From Pseudomonas alcaliphila JAB1 (GTDB taxonomy: Bacteria > Pseudomonadota > Gammaproteobacteria > Pseudomonadales > Pseudomonadaceae): a stretch of DNA of 64,000 bases. This document shows, one piece after another, positions 35,428 through 44,716 of the stretch. Location of the stretch: the NCBI RefSeq assembly GCF_001941865.1, contig NZ_CP016162.1, positions 3,285,501 through 3,349,500 of the forward strand. The letters are read 5' to 3'. Within the stretch, counting starts at the first letter, position 1. Each line of letters opens with the position of its first letter. A program made the position numbers and the translations under genes. Under the pieces are notes generated by a model, which saw only the letters and a program-made list of their open reading frames with translations, ran no database searches and was not told the DNA's origin.

Positions 35428-38400
35428 TCAGGCAGCCGGTTCGAACAACTGCACGGCGGCGATCTCGCTGACGGTCAGGCGTGCCTTGAGCTGCGTCGCC
35501 TGTTCGCGCGCCTTGGCCAGCGCCGCCTCCTTGACGTGACCGTAGCCGCGGATCTGCTCGGGAATCTCGGCCAGCGCCACCGCGGTGCGGTAATTGTCGG
35601 CCTTGAGCTCGGCGAGCAGGTAGGCCACGTTGGCCTCGTATTCCTCGATCAGCTCGCGCTCCAGGCGACGTTCGGCACTGTGACCGAACGGATCGAGCGC
35701 GCTGCCACGCAAGAACTTGAAGCGCGCCAGCACGCCGAACGCCTTGAGCATCCAGGGGCCGAAGCTGCGCTTGCGTGGCTGGCCGGTGGCCGCATCGGGC
35801 TTGCTCAGCCAGCTCGGCGCCAGGTGGAACTGCAGTTGGTAGTCACCTTCGAACTGGGCCTCGAGCTGCTTGCGGAAGGTCGCATCGCTGTACAGACGCG
35901 CCACTTCGTACTCATCCTTGTAGGCCAGCAGTTTGAAGTAGTAGCGCGCCACGGCCTTGCTCAGGCGCTGCTGCGCATCGCTGTCGACCTTTCGCACACG
36001 TTCGACCAGCTCGCGATAGCGCTCGGCATAGGCCGCGCTCTGGTAAGCAGTCAGACGTTGCATACGATCGGCGACGATTTCCTCCAGCGTGCTGCAATGC
36101 GGCGCCTCGACCACCTTAGGCGCGGCGACTTTCTCCACTGCGGCCAGGTCATGGGCCGCGCGACGGCCCCAGAGGAAGGCCTGCTGATTGAGTTCGATAG
36201 CCACTCCGTTGAGTTCGATGGCCTTGTTGATCGCCTCGGCCGATACCGGCACCAATCCTTTTTGGTATGCGTAGCCGAGCATGAACAGGTTGGTGGCGAT
36301 GCTGTCACCGAGCAGACGAGTGGCCAGGCGGGTGGCGTCGACGAAGCGAGTCTTGCCCTCGCCCACCGCCTCGCTGATCGCCTCGCGCATGGCAGCGCCG
36401 GGCACCTGGGCGTCCGGGTTGCGGGTGAACTCGGCAGTGGCCGCTTCATGGCTGTTGATCACAGCATGGGCGATCTTGTCGTTGAGCTTGGCCAACGCCT
36501 CCTCGCTGGAGGACACCACCAGGTCGCAGCCCAACAGCAGATCGGTCTCCCCGGCGGCAATACGCACGGCGTAGATGTCGCTCTGCTGCGCGGCGATGCG
36601 GATATGGGTGATCACCGGGCCGAACTTCTGCGCCAGGCCGGCCTGGTCGAGCACGGTGCAGCCCTTGCCTTCGATATGCGCGGCCATGCCCAGCAGCGCG
36701 CCAACGGTGGTCACACCGCTACCGCCAACACCGGGCAGAAGGATGTTCCAGGGGCGAGTCAGGGCCGGCTGTTTCGGCTCCGGCAAGGCGATGAACAGCG
36801 CGCTCAGGCCAACGGCCTCAGGCTTGCGCAGGCTGCCACCGTGGACGGTGACGAAGCTTGGGCAGAAACCTTCCAGGCAGCTGAAATCCTTGTTGCAGGC
36901 ACTCTGGTCGATCTCGCGCTTGCGCCCCAGTTCGGTTTCCAGCGGCAGCACCGACAGGCAATTGGATTTGACGCTGCAATCACCGCAGCCCTCGCACACC
37001 GCCGGATTGATGAAGGCGCGCTTGGCCGGGTCGACCAGCTTGCCACGCTTGCGCCGACGGCGTTTCTCGGTGGCGCAGGTCTGGTCGTAGAGGATCACCG
37101 AGCAACCTTTGACCTCGCGCAGCTCGCGCTGCACGGCGTCCAGTTCGCGACGGTGATGGAAGGTCACACCCGGCGCGAAGGTAGCGCGGGTTGGATACTT
37201 GTCCGGCTCGTCGCTGACCAGGGCGATGCGTTTGACGCCCTCGGCATGCACCTGCTGACTGAGCTGGTCGATGCGCAGCTCGCCGTCGATGGGCTGGCCG
37301 CCGGTCATGGCCACCGCGTCGTTGTAGAGGATCTTGTAGGTGATGTTGACCCCGGCGGCCACGGCTGCGCGCAGGGCCAGGTGGCCGGAGTGGAAGTAGG
37401 TGCCGTCGCCGAGGTTCTGGAACACGTGCGGGGTGTCGGTGAACGGCGCCTGGCCGATCCAGGTGGCGCCCTCGCCGCCCATCTGGGTGAAGGTATCGGT
37501 GCTGCGGTCCATCCACTGGGTCATGTAGTGGCAACCGATGCCGCCGAGGGCGCGGCTGCCTTCCGGCACCTTGGTCGAGCTGTTGTGCGGGCAACCCGAG
37601 CAGAAATGCGGGGTGCGAACGGTCTTGTGCTTGGGCGCGGCCAGGGCCTTTTCCTTGGCATCGAGGAAGGCCAGGCGCTCTTCGATGGTCGGGCTGCTGT
37701 AGATGGGCGCCAGGCGCTTGGCGATCACTCGGGCGATCATCGCCGGCGTCAGCTCGCCCAGGTTGGGCAGCAAGGACACACCCTGCTCGTCGAATTCGCC
37801 GACCACACGCGGGCGCTTGCCCACCGGCCAGTTGTAGAGCTGGCCGGTCAGTTGATCTTCGATGATGCTGCGTTTCTCTTCCACCACCAGAATTTCGTCC
37901 AGGCCTTCGGCGAACTGGTGCACCGACACCGGCTCAAGCGGCCAGCTCATGCCGACCTTGAGCACGCGCAAACCAACCTTGGCGCACAGCGCCTCGTCCA
38001 GACCGAGGTCATCCAGGGCCTGGCGCACGTCGAGGTAGGACTTGCCGGTGGTGATGATGCCCAGACGCGGGTTGGGCGAATCGAGCTTGACCTGGTTGAG
38101 GTTGTTGGCCAGGGCGAAGGCGCGCGCGGCGTAGATCTTGTAGACGTTGAGGCGCTTTTCCTGGGCCAGGGGCGGATCGGGCCAGCGGATGTGCACGCCG
38201 TCTTCGGGTAGCTGGAAATCCTCGGGGATCTTTATCTGGATACGCAATGGATCGACGTCCACCACGGCCGAGGAGTCGACGTTCTCGGCGATGGTCTTCA
38301 GCGCCACCCAGCAGCCGCTGTAGCGCGAGAGCTCCCAGCCGATGATGCCGTAGTCCAGCACTTCCTGGACGTTGGCCGGGTTGAGCACCGGGATCGACGC

Positions 38401-38895
38401 GGCGATGAACGCATGCTCGCTCTGGTGGGCGATGGTCGAGGACTTGCAGCCATGATCGTCGCCGGCCAGCACCAGCACGCCGCCATGCTTGGAAACACCG
38501 GCCGAGTTGCCGTGCTTGAACACGTCACCGCTGCGGTCTACACCCGGCCCCTTGCCGTACCACATGGCGAACACGCCGTCGTAGCGCGCACCAGGGAACA
38601 GGTTGGCCTGCTGGCTGCCCCACACCGCGGTCGCGCCCAGCTCTTCGTTGACGCCGGGCTGAAAGTGGATGTGGTTTTCCTTCAGGTACTCGCGCGCGTC
38701 CCACAGGCTCTTGTCCAGGCCACCCAGGGGCGAGCCGCGGTAGCCGGAGATGAAGCAGGCGGTATTGAGTCCGAAGGCGACATCACGCTGCTTCTGCAGC
38801 ATGGGCAGGCGGGTGAGCGCCTGAGTGCCGGTCAGATAGAGGTGACCAGTAGCGAGGCGGTATTTGTCATCCAGGCGGATTTCGGCCAGTGACAT
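35428..38895 (-). CDS. Indolepyruvate ferredoxin oxidoreductase, fused alpha-beta form
   Basis: This 1155-residue protein fuses the IorA-like half (pyrimidine and TPP domains) to the IorB-like gamma domain. It oxidatively decarboxylates aryl or branched 2-oxoacids to acyl-CoA with ferredoxin. Visible parts: FISGYRGSPLGGLDKSLWDA near the N-terminus, the TPP-binding HFCSGCPHNSSTKVPEGS and GGIGCHYMTQWMD, a ferredoxin-type cluster INPAVCEGCGDCSVKSNCLS, and a gamma part beginning about NILLPGVGGSGVTTVGALLG. An AAGGAG site precedes the ATG. It is divergent from an Lrp-type regulator gene that likely controls it. Confidence 0.92.
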   Translation of the reverse strand: MSLAEIRLDDKYRLATGHLYLTGTQALTRLPMLQKQRDVAFGLNTACFISGYRGSPLGGLDKSLWDAREYLKENHIHFQPGVNEELGATAVWGSQQANLFPGARYDGVFAMWYGKGPGVDRSGDVFKHGNSAGVSKHGGVLVLAGDDHGCKSSTIAHQSEHAFIAASIPVLNPANVQEVLDYGIIGWELSRYSGCWVALKTIAENVDSSAVVDVDPLRIQIKIPEDFQLPEDGVHIRWPDPPLAQEKRLNVYKIYAARAFALANNLNQVKLDSPNPRLGIITTGKSYLDVRQALDDLGLDEALCAKVGLRVLKVGMSWPLEPVSVHQFAEGLDEILVVEEKRSIIEDQLTGQLYNWPVGKRPRVVGEFDEQGVSLLPNLGELTPAMIARVIAKRLAPIYSSPTIEERLAFLDAKEKALAAPKHKTVRTPHFCSGCPHNSSTKVPEGSRALGGIGCHYMTQWMDRSTDTFTQMGGEGATWIGQAPFTDTPHVFQNLGDGTYFHSGHLALRAAVAAGVNITYKILYNDAVAMTGGQPIDGELRIDQLSQQVHAEGVKRIALVSDEPDKYPTRATFAPGVTFHHRRELDAVQRELREVKGCSVILYDQTCATEKRRRRKRGKLVDPAKRAFINPAVCEGCGDCSVKSNCLSVLPLETELGRKREIDQSACNKDFSCLEGFCPSFVTVHGGSLRKPEAVGLSALFIALPEPKQPALTRPWNILLPGVGGSGVTTVGALLGMAAHIEGKGCTVLDQAGLAQKFGPVITHIRIAAQQSDIYAVRIAAGETDLLLGCDLVVSSSEEALAKLNDKIAHAVINSHEAATAEFTRNPDAQVPGAAMREAISEAVGEGKTRFVDATRLATRLLGDSIATNLFMLGYAYQKGLVPVSAEAINKAIELNGVAIELNQQAFLWGRRAAHDLAAVEKVAAPKVVEAPHCSTLEEIVADRMQRLTAYQSAAYAERYRELVERVRKVDSDAQQRLSKAVARYYFKLLAYKDEYEVARLYSDATFRKQLEAQFEGDYQLQFHLAPSWLSKPDAATGQPRKRSFGPWMLKAFGVLARFKFLRGSALDPFGHSAERRLERELIEEYEANVAYLLAELKADNYRTAVALAEIPEQIRGYGHVKEAALAKAREQATQLKARLTVSEIAAVQLFEPAA

Positions 38896-39032
38896 GGAGC
38901 GCTCCTTTTATTTTTATGGCGAGCACGGGGAGCGCGACGGTAGACACGCTCCGTTGGTTTCACGGCAGGATCGCTGCTGTGAATTTGCCTAAAGCATGAC
39001 TGGAGGGTTCCGCTTTTTTCTTTCTATTTTCG

Positions 39033-39086
39033 AGTATCGAAGGCGATACTTCGCATGATCCTTCCAACAATCACAATAAATTGGAA
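39033..39086. promoter_or_regulatory. Two inverted repeats in the oxidoreductase-lrp divergent region
   Basis: AGTATCG-AAGG-CGATACT (39033-39050) and TTCCAA-N13-TTGGAA (39062-39086) lie between the divergent starts. Lrp/AsnC proteins bind such dyads upstream of their own and target genes. Assignment to the adjacent regulator is an inference from position. Confidence 0.45.
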
Positions 39087-39092
39087 ACAATC

Positions 39093-39560
39093 ATGCAGGA
39101 CAAGCTCAGCCCCATCGACCGGCGGATTCTCCGCCTGCTGCAACACGATGCCGACCTCTCGGCCGCCGAGGTAGCCGAGAAAGTCGAGCTGTCGCAATCG
39201 CCCTGCTGGCGGCGTATTCATCGTATGCAGGAAGAAGGGCTGATCGAGCGCAAGGTCGCCCTGCTCAACCACAAGCGCCTGGGCTTCGGCATCACGGTGT
39301 TCGTCGACATCAAGCTGTCGGCCCACGGGCGCGGCAATCTGGATGAGTTCGAGCGGGCCGTGGTCGGCTACCCGCAGGTGCTGGAGTGCTACAGCATGGC
39401 CGGCGGCTCGGACTACCTGCTCAAGGTGGTGGCCAAGGACATCGCCGATTACGAGCGCTTCCTGCGCGACCACCTGCTGCAGCGCCCGCATGTGCACGAG
39501 GCGCACTCACATATCGCCATGAGCGAGGTCAAGCGCACCACCGAGCTGCCGCTGGATTAA
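39093..39560 (+). CDS. Lrp/AsnC-family transcriptional regulator
   Basis: This 155-residue protein has a winged helix-turn-helix at the N-terminus (IDRRILRLLQHDADLSAAEVAEKVELSQSPCWRRIHRM) and a RAM ligand-binding domain (ECYSMAGGSDYLLKVVAKDIADYERFL). The Cys in SQSPCWRRI and HSHIAMSEVKRT is typical of the Lrp subgroup. It is divergent from the 2-oxoacid oxidoreductase and probably senses an amino acid. The ATG at 39093 is preferred to the TTG at 39081. Its stop codon overlaps the stop of the convergent EamA gene. Confidence 0.9.
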   Translation: MQDKLSPIDRRILRLLQHDADLSAAEVAEKVELSQSPCWRRIHRMQEEGLIERKVALLNHKRLGFGITVFVDIKLSAHGRGNLDEFERAVVGYPQVLECYSMAGGSDYLLKVVAKDIADYERFLRDHLLQRPHVHEAHSHIAMSEVKRTTELPLD

Positions 39561-40507
39561 CGCCCTGCCCTGCGCGCCCGCCAAGCGGCCAGCAACGATG
39601 GGCCGAGCGCGGTGAGTGCCGAGCCAAGCACCACCACCACAGCGCCGGCGTAGGCGATCCAGTTGACCTGTTCAGGCAGCACATGATCCGGCCACCAGGT
39701 CGAGGCCAGGGCCACGGAGACGAAAGTCACCAGCGGTGTCAGTGCCAAAGTCGCGCTGACCCGCGAGGCCTCCCAATGCGCCAGTGCCTCGGCGAAAGCG
39801 CCGTAGGCGACCAGGGTATTAAGGCAGCACGCCAGCAGTAACCAGCCCTGCAGCGGGCTCAGTTCCAATACCTGCATTGGCTGCGCCCAGGGCGTCAGCA
39901 GCAGCGCGCACGCCAGGTAGATGACCATCATCACCTGCACCGAATTCCACGAGGTCAGCAGTTGCTTCTGCGCCAGGCCATAGAAGGTCCAGACGAAGGC
40001 GGCCGCCAGCACCGTCAGCACCCCGGTGGTATAGGCGGTCAGCGAGGTCAGCAGCTCACCCAGGCGCTGATTGAAGAACAGGCCGAAGCCCAGCAGCATC
40101 ACCATCAGGCCAATCGCCTGGCCCAGGCTGAAGCGCTCGCGAAAGACGAACAGGCTGCTGATCAGCAGCAGGATCGGCGCCACCTGGATCACCAACTGCG
40201 TGGTGCCGGGGCTGAGCAGGTTGAGCCCGACCAGATACAGCACGTAGTTGGCCGTCAGCCCGCCGATGGCCAACGCCAGCAGCCAACCACCCTTGCGTCC
40301 CAGCGGCCGAAAACGCGGTAACCGGCGACTCGCAGCGAGATAGGCCAGCAACAGAGAACCGGCCACGGCCAGGCGATACCAGGTGACCGTTACCGGGTCC
40401 ATCACCTGCAGGACTTCTTTCAGCTTGATTGGCAGGATGCCCCAGAGCACGGAGGTGATCAGGGCGAGCAGCAGGCCGTACATCCAACGGCCGGAAGAAA
40501 TGTGCAT
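39557..40507 (-). CDS. EamA/DMT-family transporter
   Basis: The 316-residue protein has ten hydrophobic segments in two EamA repeats (LLALITSVLWGILPIKLKEV..., and TVLAAAFVWTFYGLAQKQLL...). The family resembles RarD-like and amino-acid exporters. Its substrate is unknown. The TAA stop overlaps, on the other strand, the TAA of the Lrp gene (39557-39560), so the two genes end tail to tail with no spacer. Confidence 0.87.
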   Translation of the reverse strand: MHISSGRWMYGLLLALITSVLWGILPIKLKEVLQVMDPVTVTWYRLAVAGSLLLAYLAASRRLPRFRPLGRKGGWLLALAIGGLTANYVLYLVGLNLLSPGTTQLVIQVAPILLLISSLFVFRERFSLGQAIGLMVMLLGFGLFFNQRLGELLTSLTAYTTGVLTVLAAAFVWTFYGLAQKQLLTSWNSVQVMMVIYLACALLLTPWAQPMQVLELSPLQGWLLLACCLNTLVAYGAFAEALAHWEASRVSATLALTPLVTFVSVALASTWWPDHVLPEQVNWIAYAGAVVVVLGSALTALGPSLLAAWRARRAGR

Positions 40508-40785
40508 GGCAACCTCTGGCAGGCGGCCAACAGAGCATGTCGACCGCAGCAGAGCATTCTAGGAGAGGCATGCACACCGACACAGCAACAGTTCAGCCCG
40601 GTTGCCGAGCGAAACTGTACTGCTCAGCATCCGCAGGACGCCAGCCGACCGGCGCCAATAATCCATAAATTCCGTTAAAAGACGCTAACAAGCGGCCAAA
40701 ATCTACCATTTGTCGTTTTGCCAAGCACGTCGCATTGGCCACAGTAGACTCAGGTTATCCAGCACCTGCAGATGGAGCGCTCGTC

Positions 40786-41046
40786 ATGTTAGGCCAACGC
40801 AACCTCGACCCCCAACCTGGCACGCATTACCGCAGTTCACGCCTGAGCGCCGTCAACGGCCAATACTTCTTCGCCACTCGCGAAGGCACGCTGGAAGGCC
40901 CTTTTATTTCCCGCCATGACGCTGAGCAGAGCGTCACCCGCTATATCGAGCGCATGGCCATGGCCGACAAGCTGCTACGCCATAGCAGCGAGCACATCGA
41001 CAATCTGCAGCGTCGAGAAGCGATCAAGCACAATCAGGAGCTGTGA
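40786..41046 (+). CDS. Small conserved-looking protein of unknown function
   Basis: This is an 86-residue soluble protein (MLGQRNLDPQPGTHYRSSRL...), with a well-placed GGAG ribosome site. It looks like a small domain with FATREGTLEGPFISRHDAEQSVTRYIERM, which suggests a modified sheet followed by a helix. I think it belongs to a small Pseudomonas DUF family (DUF6316 is my recollection) but I do not assign a function. It has no signal peptide or metal motif. A longer reading to 40735 lacks support. Confidence 0.72.
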   Translation: MLGQRNLDPQPGTHYRSSRLSAVNGQYFFATREGTLEGPFISRHDAEQSVTRYIERMAMADKLLRHSSEHIDNLQRREAIKHNQEL

Positions 41047-41056
41047 GTGCTCGCCC

Positions 41057-42046
41057 TTACAGATGCGCCAAGCCCAAGTCGCCCCGATGCGCCGCGAGAT
41101 GCGGCAACACCGCGGCCAGCAGAGGCTCCTTGAAGGCATCCTGAAAGCGATGCGCCAGGCCCGGAATCAACTTGAGCTCTGCCCCCTTGATATGCGCCGC
41201 CACGTGTACGCCATGCATCACCGGCAGTAACGGATCGGCCGTACCGTGCACCACCAGCGTCGGCACTGTCAGACGATTGAGCAGCTCGACCCGACTCGAC
41301 TCGGCAAGAATCGCCAGCAGCTGACGCTGCACCCCTTCGGGATTGAAGGCACGGTCATAGGCCTGCTCGGCCTGATGCAAGAGCAAGGCACGATCATCAT
41401 GCACCGCAGGGCTGCCGAGCGCCGCGAGCAAGTCTGCCTGCTGCTGCAGAGCGGCCTCGCGACTCCCCGCCTCGCGCCTTGCCAGCAGCGCCACCAGCGC
41501 ATCGCTGGGTGCAGGCAGTCCTTGAGCACCCGAGCTGGTCATCACCAGCGTCAGACTGAGAACGCGCTGCGGCGCCAGATCGGCCAGGTGCTGGGCGATC
41601 ATGCCGCCCATGCTCGCACCCAGTACATGGAAGTTGTCGACGCCCAGACGATCCATCAACCCCAGGGCATCGCCCGCCATGTCGCGCAGGTGATAAGGCG
41701 CGCCGAGCGAAAGGCCCAGGCGATAGCGCAGCACCTCGTAAGGCAGGTTGATGCTTGGCGCCGGTCGCCGCCAGGTGCTCAGCCCGACGTCACGATTGTC
41801 GAAGCGCACGACGCGAAAACCCTGCTGACACAGGCGCTCGACCACCTCGTCAGGCCAGTGGATCAACTGTCCGCCCAGCCCCATCACCAGCAGCAGCGCC
41901 GGGTCGCGCTCGCTGCCGATGCTTTGATAAGCCAGACGCACCTCGCCGACATCCGCATAACGGGTCGGCTCGGACAGGTCGCAACGATTGGCCGCAAAAG
42001 ACGGCAGGCCGCAAAGCAACGCGGCCAGGAAAATGAATGCACGCAT
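41057..42046 (-). CDS. Secreted alpha/beta hydrolase
   Basis: The 329-residue protein has a signal peptide (MRAFIFLAALLCGLPSFAA) and an alpha/beta-hydrolase fold. The oxyanion loop is LLLVMGLGGQL, the nucleophile elbow GASMGG (Ser), the acid lies in VVHGTADPLLPV and the His in PGLAHRFQ. It resembles esterases or haloperoxidase-like hydrolases, with a periplasmic or secreted location. The ATG at 42046 starts the signal peptide; an upstream reading adds 23 residues with no support. Substrate unknown. It runs after metE in the same direction but 198 nt away with a hairpin between. Confidence 0.85.
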   Translation of the reverse strand: MRAFIFLAALLCGLPSFAANRCDLSEPTRYADVGEVRLAYQSIGSERDPALLLVMGLGGQLIHWPDEVVERLCQQGFRVVRFDNRDVGLSTWRRPAPSINLPYEVLRYRLGLSLGAPYHLRDMAGDALGLMDRLGVDNFHVLGASMGGMIAQHLADLAPQRVLSLTLVMTSSGAQGLPAPSDALVALLARREAGSREAALQQQADLLAALGSPAVHDDRALLLHQAEQAYDRAFNPEGVQRQLLAILAESSRVELLNRLTVPTLVVHGTADPLLPVMHGVHVAAHIKGAELKLIPGLAHRFQDAFKEPLLAAVLPHLAAHRGDLGLAHL

Positions 42047-42197
42047 GGAAACACCAGAAACGCAGAACCCCACTGAAACGCGAGTCTGATGAAAGTCGTT
42101 CGACGGCGCTGCCACACAAGCGTGACAGTTTGATGAAGGGGGACGAACGGTTGCCCGGATGGTGACCAGAGGTGCGATCCAGAGCGTCGCGAACGCC

Positions 42198-42219
42198 CCT
42201 CCTACCTACCTGTAGGAGG
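42198..42219 (-). repeat. REP-like hairpin after metE
   Basis: CCTCCTAC-CTACCT-GTAGGAGG is an 8-bp perfect stem, with the GTAGGAG and CTTTAGCCGC flanks typical of Pseudomonas extragenic palindromes. Lying 26 nt after the metE stop it may also help end that transcript. Confidence 0.5.
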
Positions 42220-42244
42220 AGCTTTAGCCGCAAAAAGGTGGCAA

Positions 42245-44548
42245 TCAGGCCAGCTCGGCACGCAACTGCCTGGCTGCGGCCACCATGTTCACCAACGCGG
42301 CCTCGGTTTCCGGCCAGGCGCGGGTTTTCAGACCACAATCGGGGTTGACCCACAGGCGCTCAAGCGGGATACGCCGGGCTGCCTTGCGCAACAGCCCGGC
42401 CATCTCGGCGCTGTCAGGCACACGCGGCGAGTGGATGTCATAGACCCCCGGGCCGATTTCCTTGGGATAGTCGAAGCGCTCGAACGCCTCCAGCAACTCC
42501 ATATCCGAACGCGACGTCTCGATGGTGATCACGTCGGCATCCATCGCCGCAATGGACTCGATCACGTCGTTGAACTCGCTGTAGCACATGTGGGTGTGGA
42601 TCTGCGTTTCGTCACGCACGCCGCTGGCGGTCAGGCGGAAGGCCTCGGTGGCCCAGTCCAGGTAGTGCTGCCAGGCGGCCTGGCGTAACGGCAGCCCTTC
42701 GCGAAACGCCGCCTCGTCGATCTGGATGATCTTGATGCCAGCTGCCTCCAGGTCCAGCACCTCGTCACGAATCGCCAGCGCCAGTTGCCGCGCCTGCACT
42801 TCGCGGGACACGTCCTCGCGCGGGAAAGACCACATCAGCATGGTCACCGGGCCGGTCAGCATGCCTTTCATGACCTTGTCGGTCAGGCCCTGGGCGTAGG
42901 TGATCCACTCCACAGTCATGGCCTTGGGCCGGCTCAGATCGCCGACTATCACCGCCGGTTTCACGCAGCGTGAGCCGTAGCTCTGCACCCAGCCGAAGCG
43001 GGTGAAGGCGTAGCCGTCGAGTTGCTCGGCGAAGTACTCGACCATGTCATTGCGCTCGGCCTCGCCATGCACCAGCACGTCCAGGCCCAGACGCTCCTGC
43101 ACCTGCACCGCATGGCGAATTTCGCTGTGCATGGCCTCGGTGTACTCGGCAGCACTGAGCCTGCCCTGCTTGAACGACTGTCGCGCCAGGCGAATGGCCG
43201 ATGTCTGCGGGAAGGAGCCGATGGTGGTGGTCGGCAACAATGGCAGTTGCAGGCACTCACGCTGCTGTTCGATGCGCTCGGCGAACGGCGACTGGCGCTG
43301 GGCATGACGCGGACGAATCGCCGCCAGGCGCGCCTGTACCTCAGGCTTGTGAATACGTTTTGAAGCTGCACGAGCGGCCTGCACTGCGCGGCTCGCTTGC
43401 AAGGCGGCTTGCACAGAGGCGTCTTCCGGCGCCTCCAGGGCCTTGCCGAGCAACGCGACCTCCTGGCATTTCTGCACGGCAAAGGCCAGCCAGCCTTTCA
43501 GCTCGGCATCGAGCTGGTCTTCACGAGCCAGATCCACCGGGCTGTGCAACAGCGAGCAGGACGGCGCCACCCACAACCGCTCACCCAGACGTTCGTAAGC
43601 GTGACGCAGCAACTCGAGTACCTTCTCCAGATCGCAGCGCCAGACGTTGCGCCCGTTGACCACGCCCAGCGACAACACTTTATAAGCAGGCAGCCGATCG
43701 AGAATGGTCGGGTACTGCTCCGGCGCACGCACCAGGTCGATATGCAGACCATCCACCGGCAGGTTGGCGGCCAGGCCGAGATTGTCTTCCAGGCCGCCAA
43801 AATAGGTGGCGATCAGCTTCTTGCAAGGTTCGCGCTGGATCAGGTTGTAGGCGCGCTCGAAGGCGTTCTTCCACGCCTGCGGCAGATCGAGCACCAGAAT
43901 CGGCTCGTCGATCTGCACCCACTCCACGCCCTGCGCGGCCAGACGCTGGAGAATCTCGCCATAGACCAGCAGCAGACGCTCGAGCAGTTCCAGCTTGTCA
44001 AAATCAGCGCCTTTGGCCTTGCCCAGCCACAGGTAGGTCAGCGGGCCGATCAGCACTGGCTTGACGTTGTGACCGAGGGCATGCGCCTCAGCCACTTCCT
44101 CGAACAGTTGCTCCCAGCTCAGGGCGAACTGCTGGTCAGCACTGAATTCCGGCACCAGGTAGTGGTAGTTGGTGTCGAACCACTTCGTCATTTCCTGGGC
44201 GTGGGCACCACCACAGCAAGTGCCACTGCTCTTGTTTGCAACGGCCCCACGGGCCATGGCGAACAGGGTCTCCAGCGTCGGCTTGCCGGCGGCCGGGCGA
44301 AAGCGCTCGGGAATCACACCGAAGGCCAGCGAATGAGCGAGTACCTGGTCGTACCAGGCGAAGTCGCCCACCGGCAGCAGGTCGATGCCGGCATCCTTCT
44401 GCAGTTGCCAGTGTTCGGCGCGCAGACGCTGGCCAACGGTGCGCAGGCCGGCTTCGTCCAGCTCACCTTTCCAGTGGGCTTCGAGGGCTTTCTTCAGTTC
44501 GCGGTCGCGACCGATGCGCGGGAAACCGAGGGAATGGGACAGGGCCAT
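42245..44548 (-). CDS. metE: Cobalamin-independent methionine synthase MetE
   Basis: This 767-residue enzyme transfers methyl from 5-methyltetrahydropteroyl-triglutamate to homocysteine. It has an N-terminal barrel from [20 protein letters not shown] and a C-terminal catalytic barrel with [35 protein letters not shown] (zinc His and Cys) and NPDCGLKTR (zinc Cys). The ATG at 44548 has GGAG upstream and gives normal length. It is divergent from metR, with a MetR box in the 168-nt gap. Confidence 0.97.
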   Translation of the reverse strand: MALSHSLGFPRIGRDRELKKALEAHWKGELDEAGLRTVGQRLRAEHWQLQKDAGIDLLPVGDFAWYDQVLAHSLAFGVIPERFRPAAGKPTLETLFAMARGAVANKSSGTCCGGAHAQEMTKWFDTNYHYLVPEFSADQQFALSWEQLFEEVAEAHALGHNVKPVLIGPLTYLWLGKAKGADFDKLELLERLLLVYGEILQRLAAQGVEWVQIDEPILVLDLPQAWKNAFERAYNLIQREPCKKLIATYFGGLEDNLGLAANLPVDGLHIDLVRAPEQYPTILDRLPAYKVLSLGVVNGRNVWRCDLEKVLELLRHAYERLGERLWVAPSCSLLHSPVDLAREDQLDAELKGWLAFAVQKCQEVALLGKALEAPEDASVQAALQASRAVQAARAASKRIHKPEVQARLAAIRPRHAQRQSPFAERIEQQRECLQLPLLPTTTIGSFPQTSAIRLARQSFKQGRLSAAEYTEAMHSEIRHAVQVQERLGLDVLVHGEAERNDMVEYFAEQLDGYAFTRFGWVQSYGSRCVKPAVIVGDLSRPKAMTVEWITYAQGLTDKVMKGMLTGPVTMLMWSFPREDVSREVQARQLALAIRDEVLDLEAAGIKIIQIDEAAFREGLPLRQAAWQHYLDWATEAFRLTASGVRDETQIHTHMCYSEFNDVIESIAAMDADVITIETSRSDMELLEAFERFDYPKEIGPGVYDIHSPRVPDSAEMAGLLRKAARRIPLERLWVNPDCGLKTRAWPETEAALVNMVAAARQLRAELA

Positions 44549-44658
44549 GTCGTGACGCTCCAGAATCAATCGAGATGGCGCCATTCTCGGCATCGATGCC
44601 GAGTGAGACAAACTCAAGATTTTCGTATTGATCTAAAGATTTACTCATGTAGGCTGTA

Positions 44659-44671
44659 TGAACCATTTTCA
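44659..44671. promoter_or_regulatory. MetR-binding site between metE and metR
   Basis: TGAA-CCATT-TTCA is an exact match to the MetR consensus TGAA-N5-TTCA. It lies between the divergent metE and metR starts, about 46 nt from metR and 110 nt from metE, where MetR with homocysteine activates metE and represses itself. Confidence 0.85.
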
Positions 44672-44716
44672 TCCAGCTCTGGCATTGGATGAGTGAAACC
44701 CTCGCAGAGACCCGCC

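Noticed and set aside
35536..38211. Open frame of 891 codons on the plus strand, opposite the 2-oxoacid oxidoreductase gene
   Set aside because: It is a shadow of a high-GC gene: composition is rich in His, Gln, Arg and Ala with no motifs, and the opposite strand has clear TPP and cluster motifs.
42225..42240. CAAAAAGG after the metE hairpin as part of a terminator T-run
   Set aside because: The run is on the wrong side of the hairpin for metE transcription on the minus strand.
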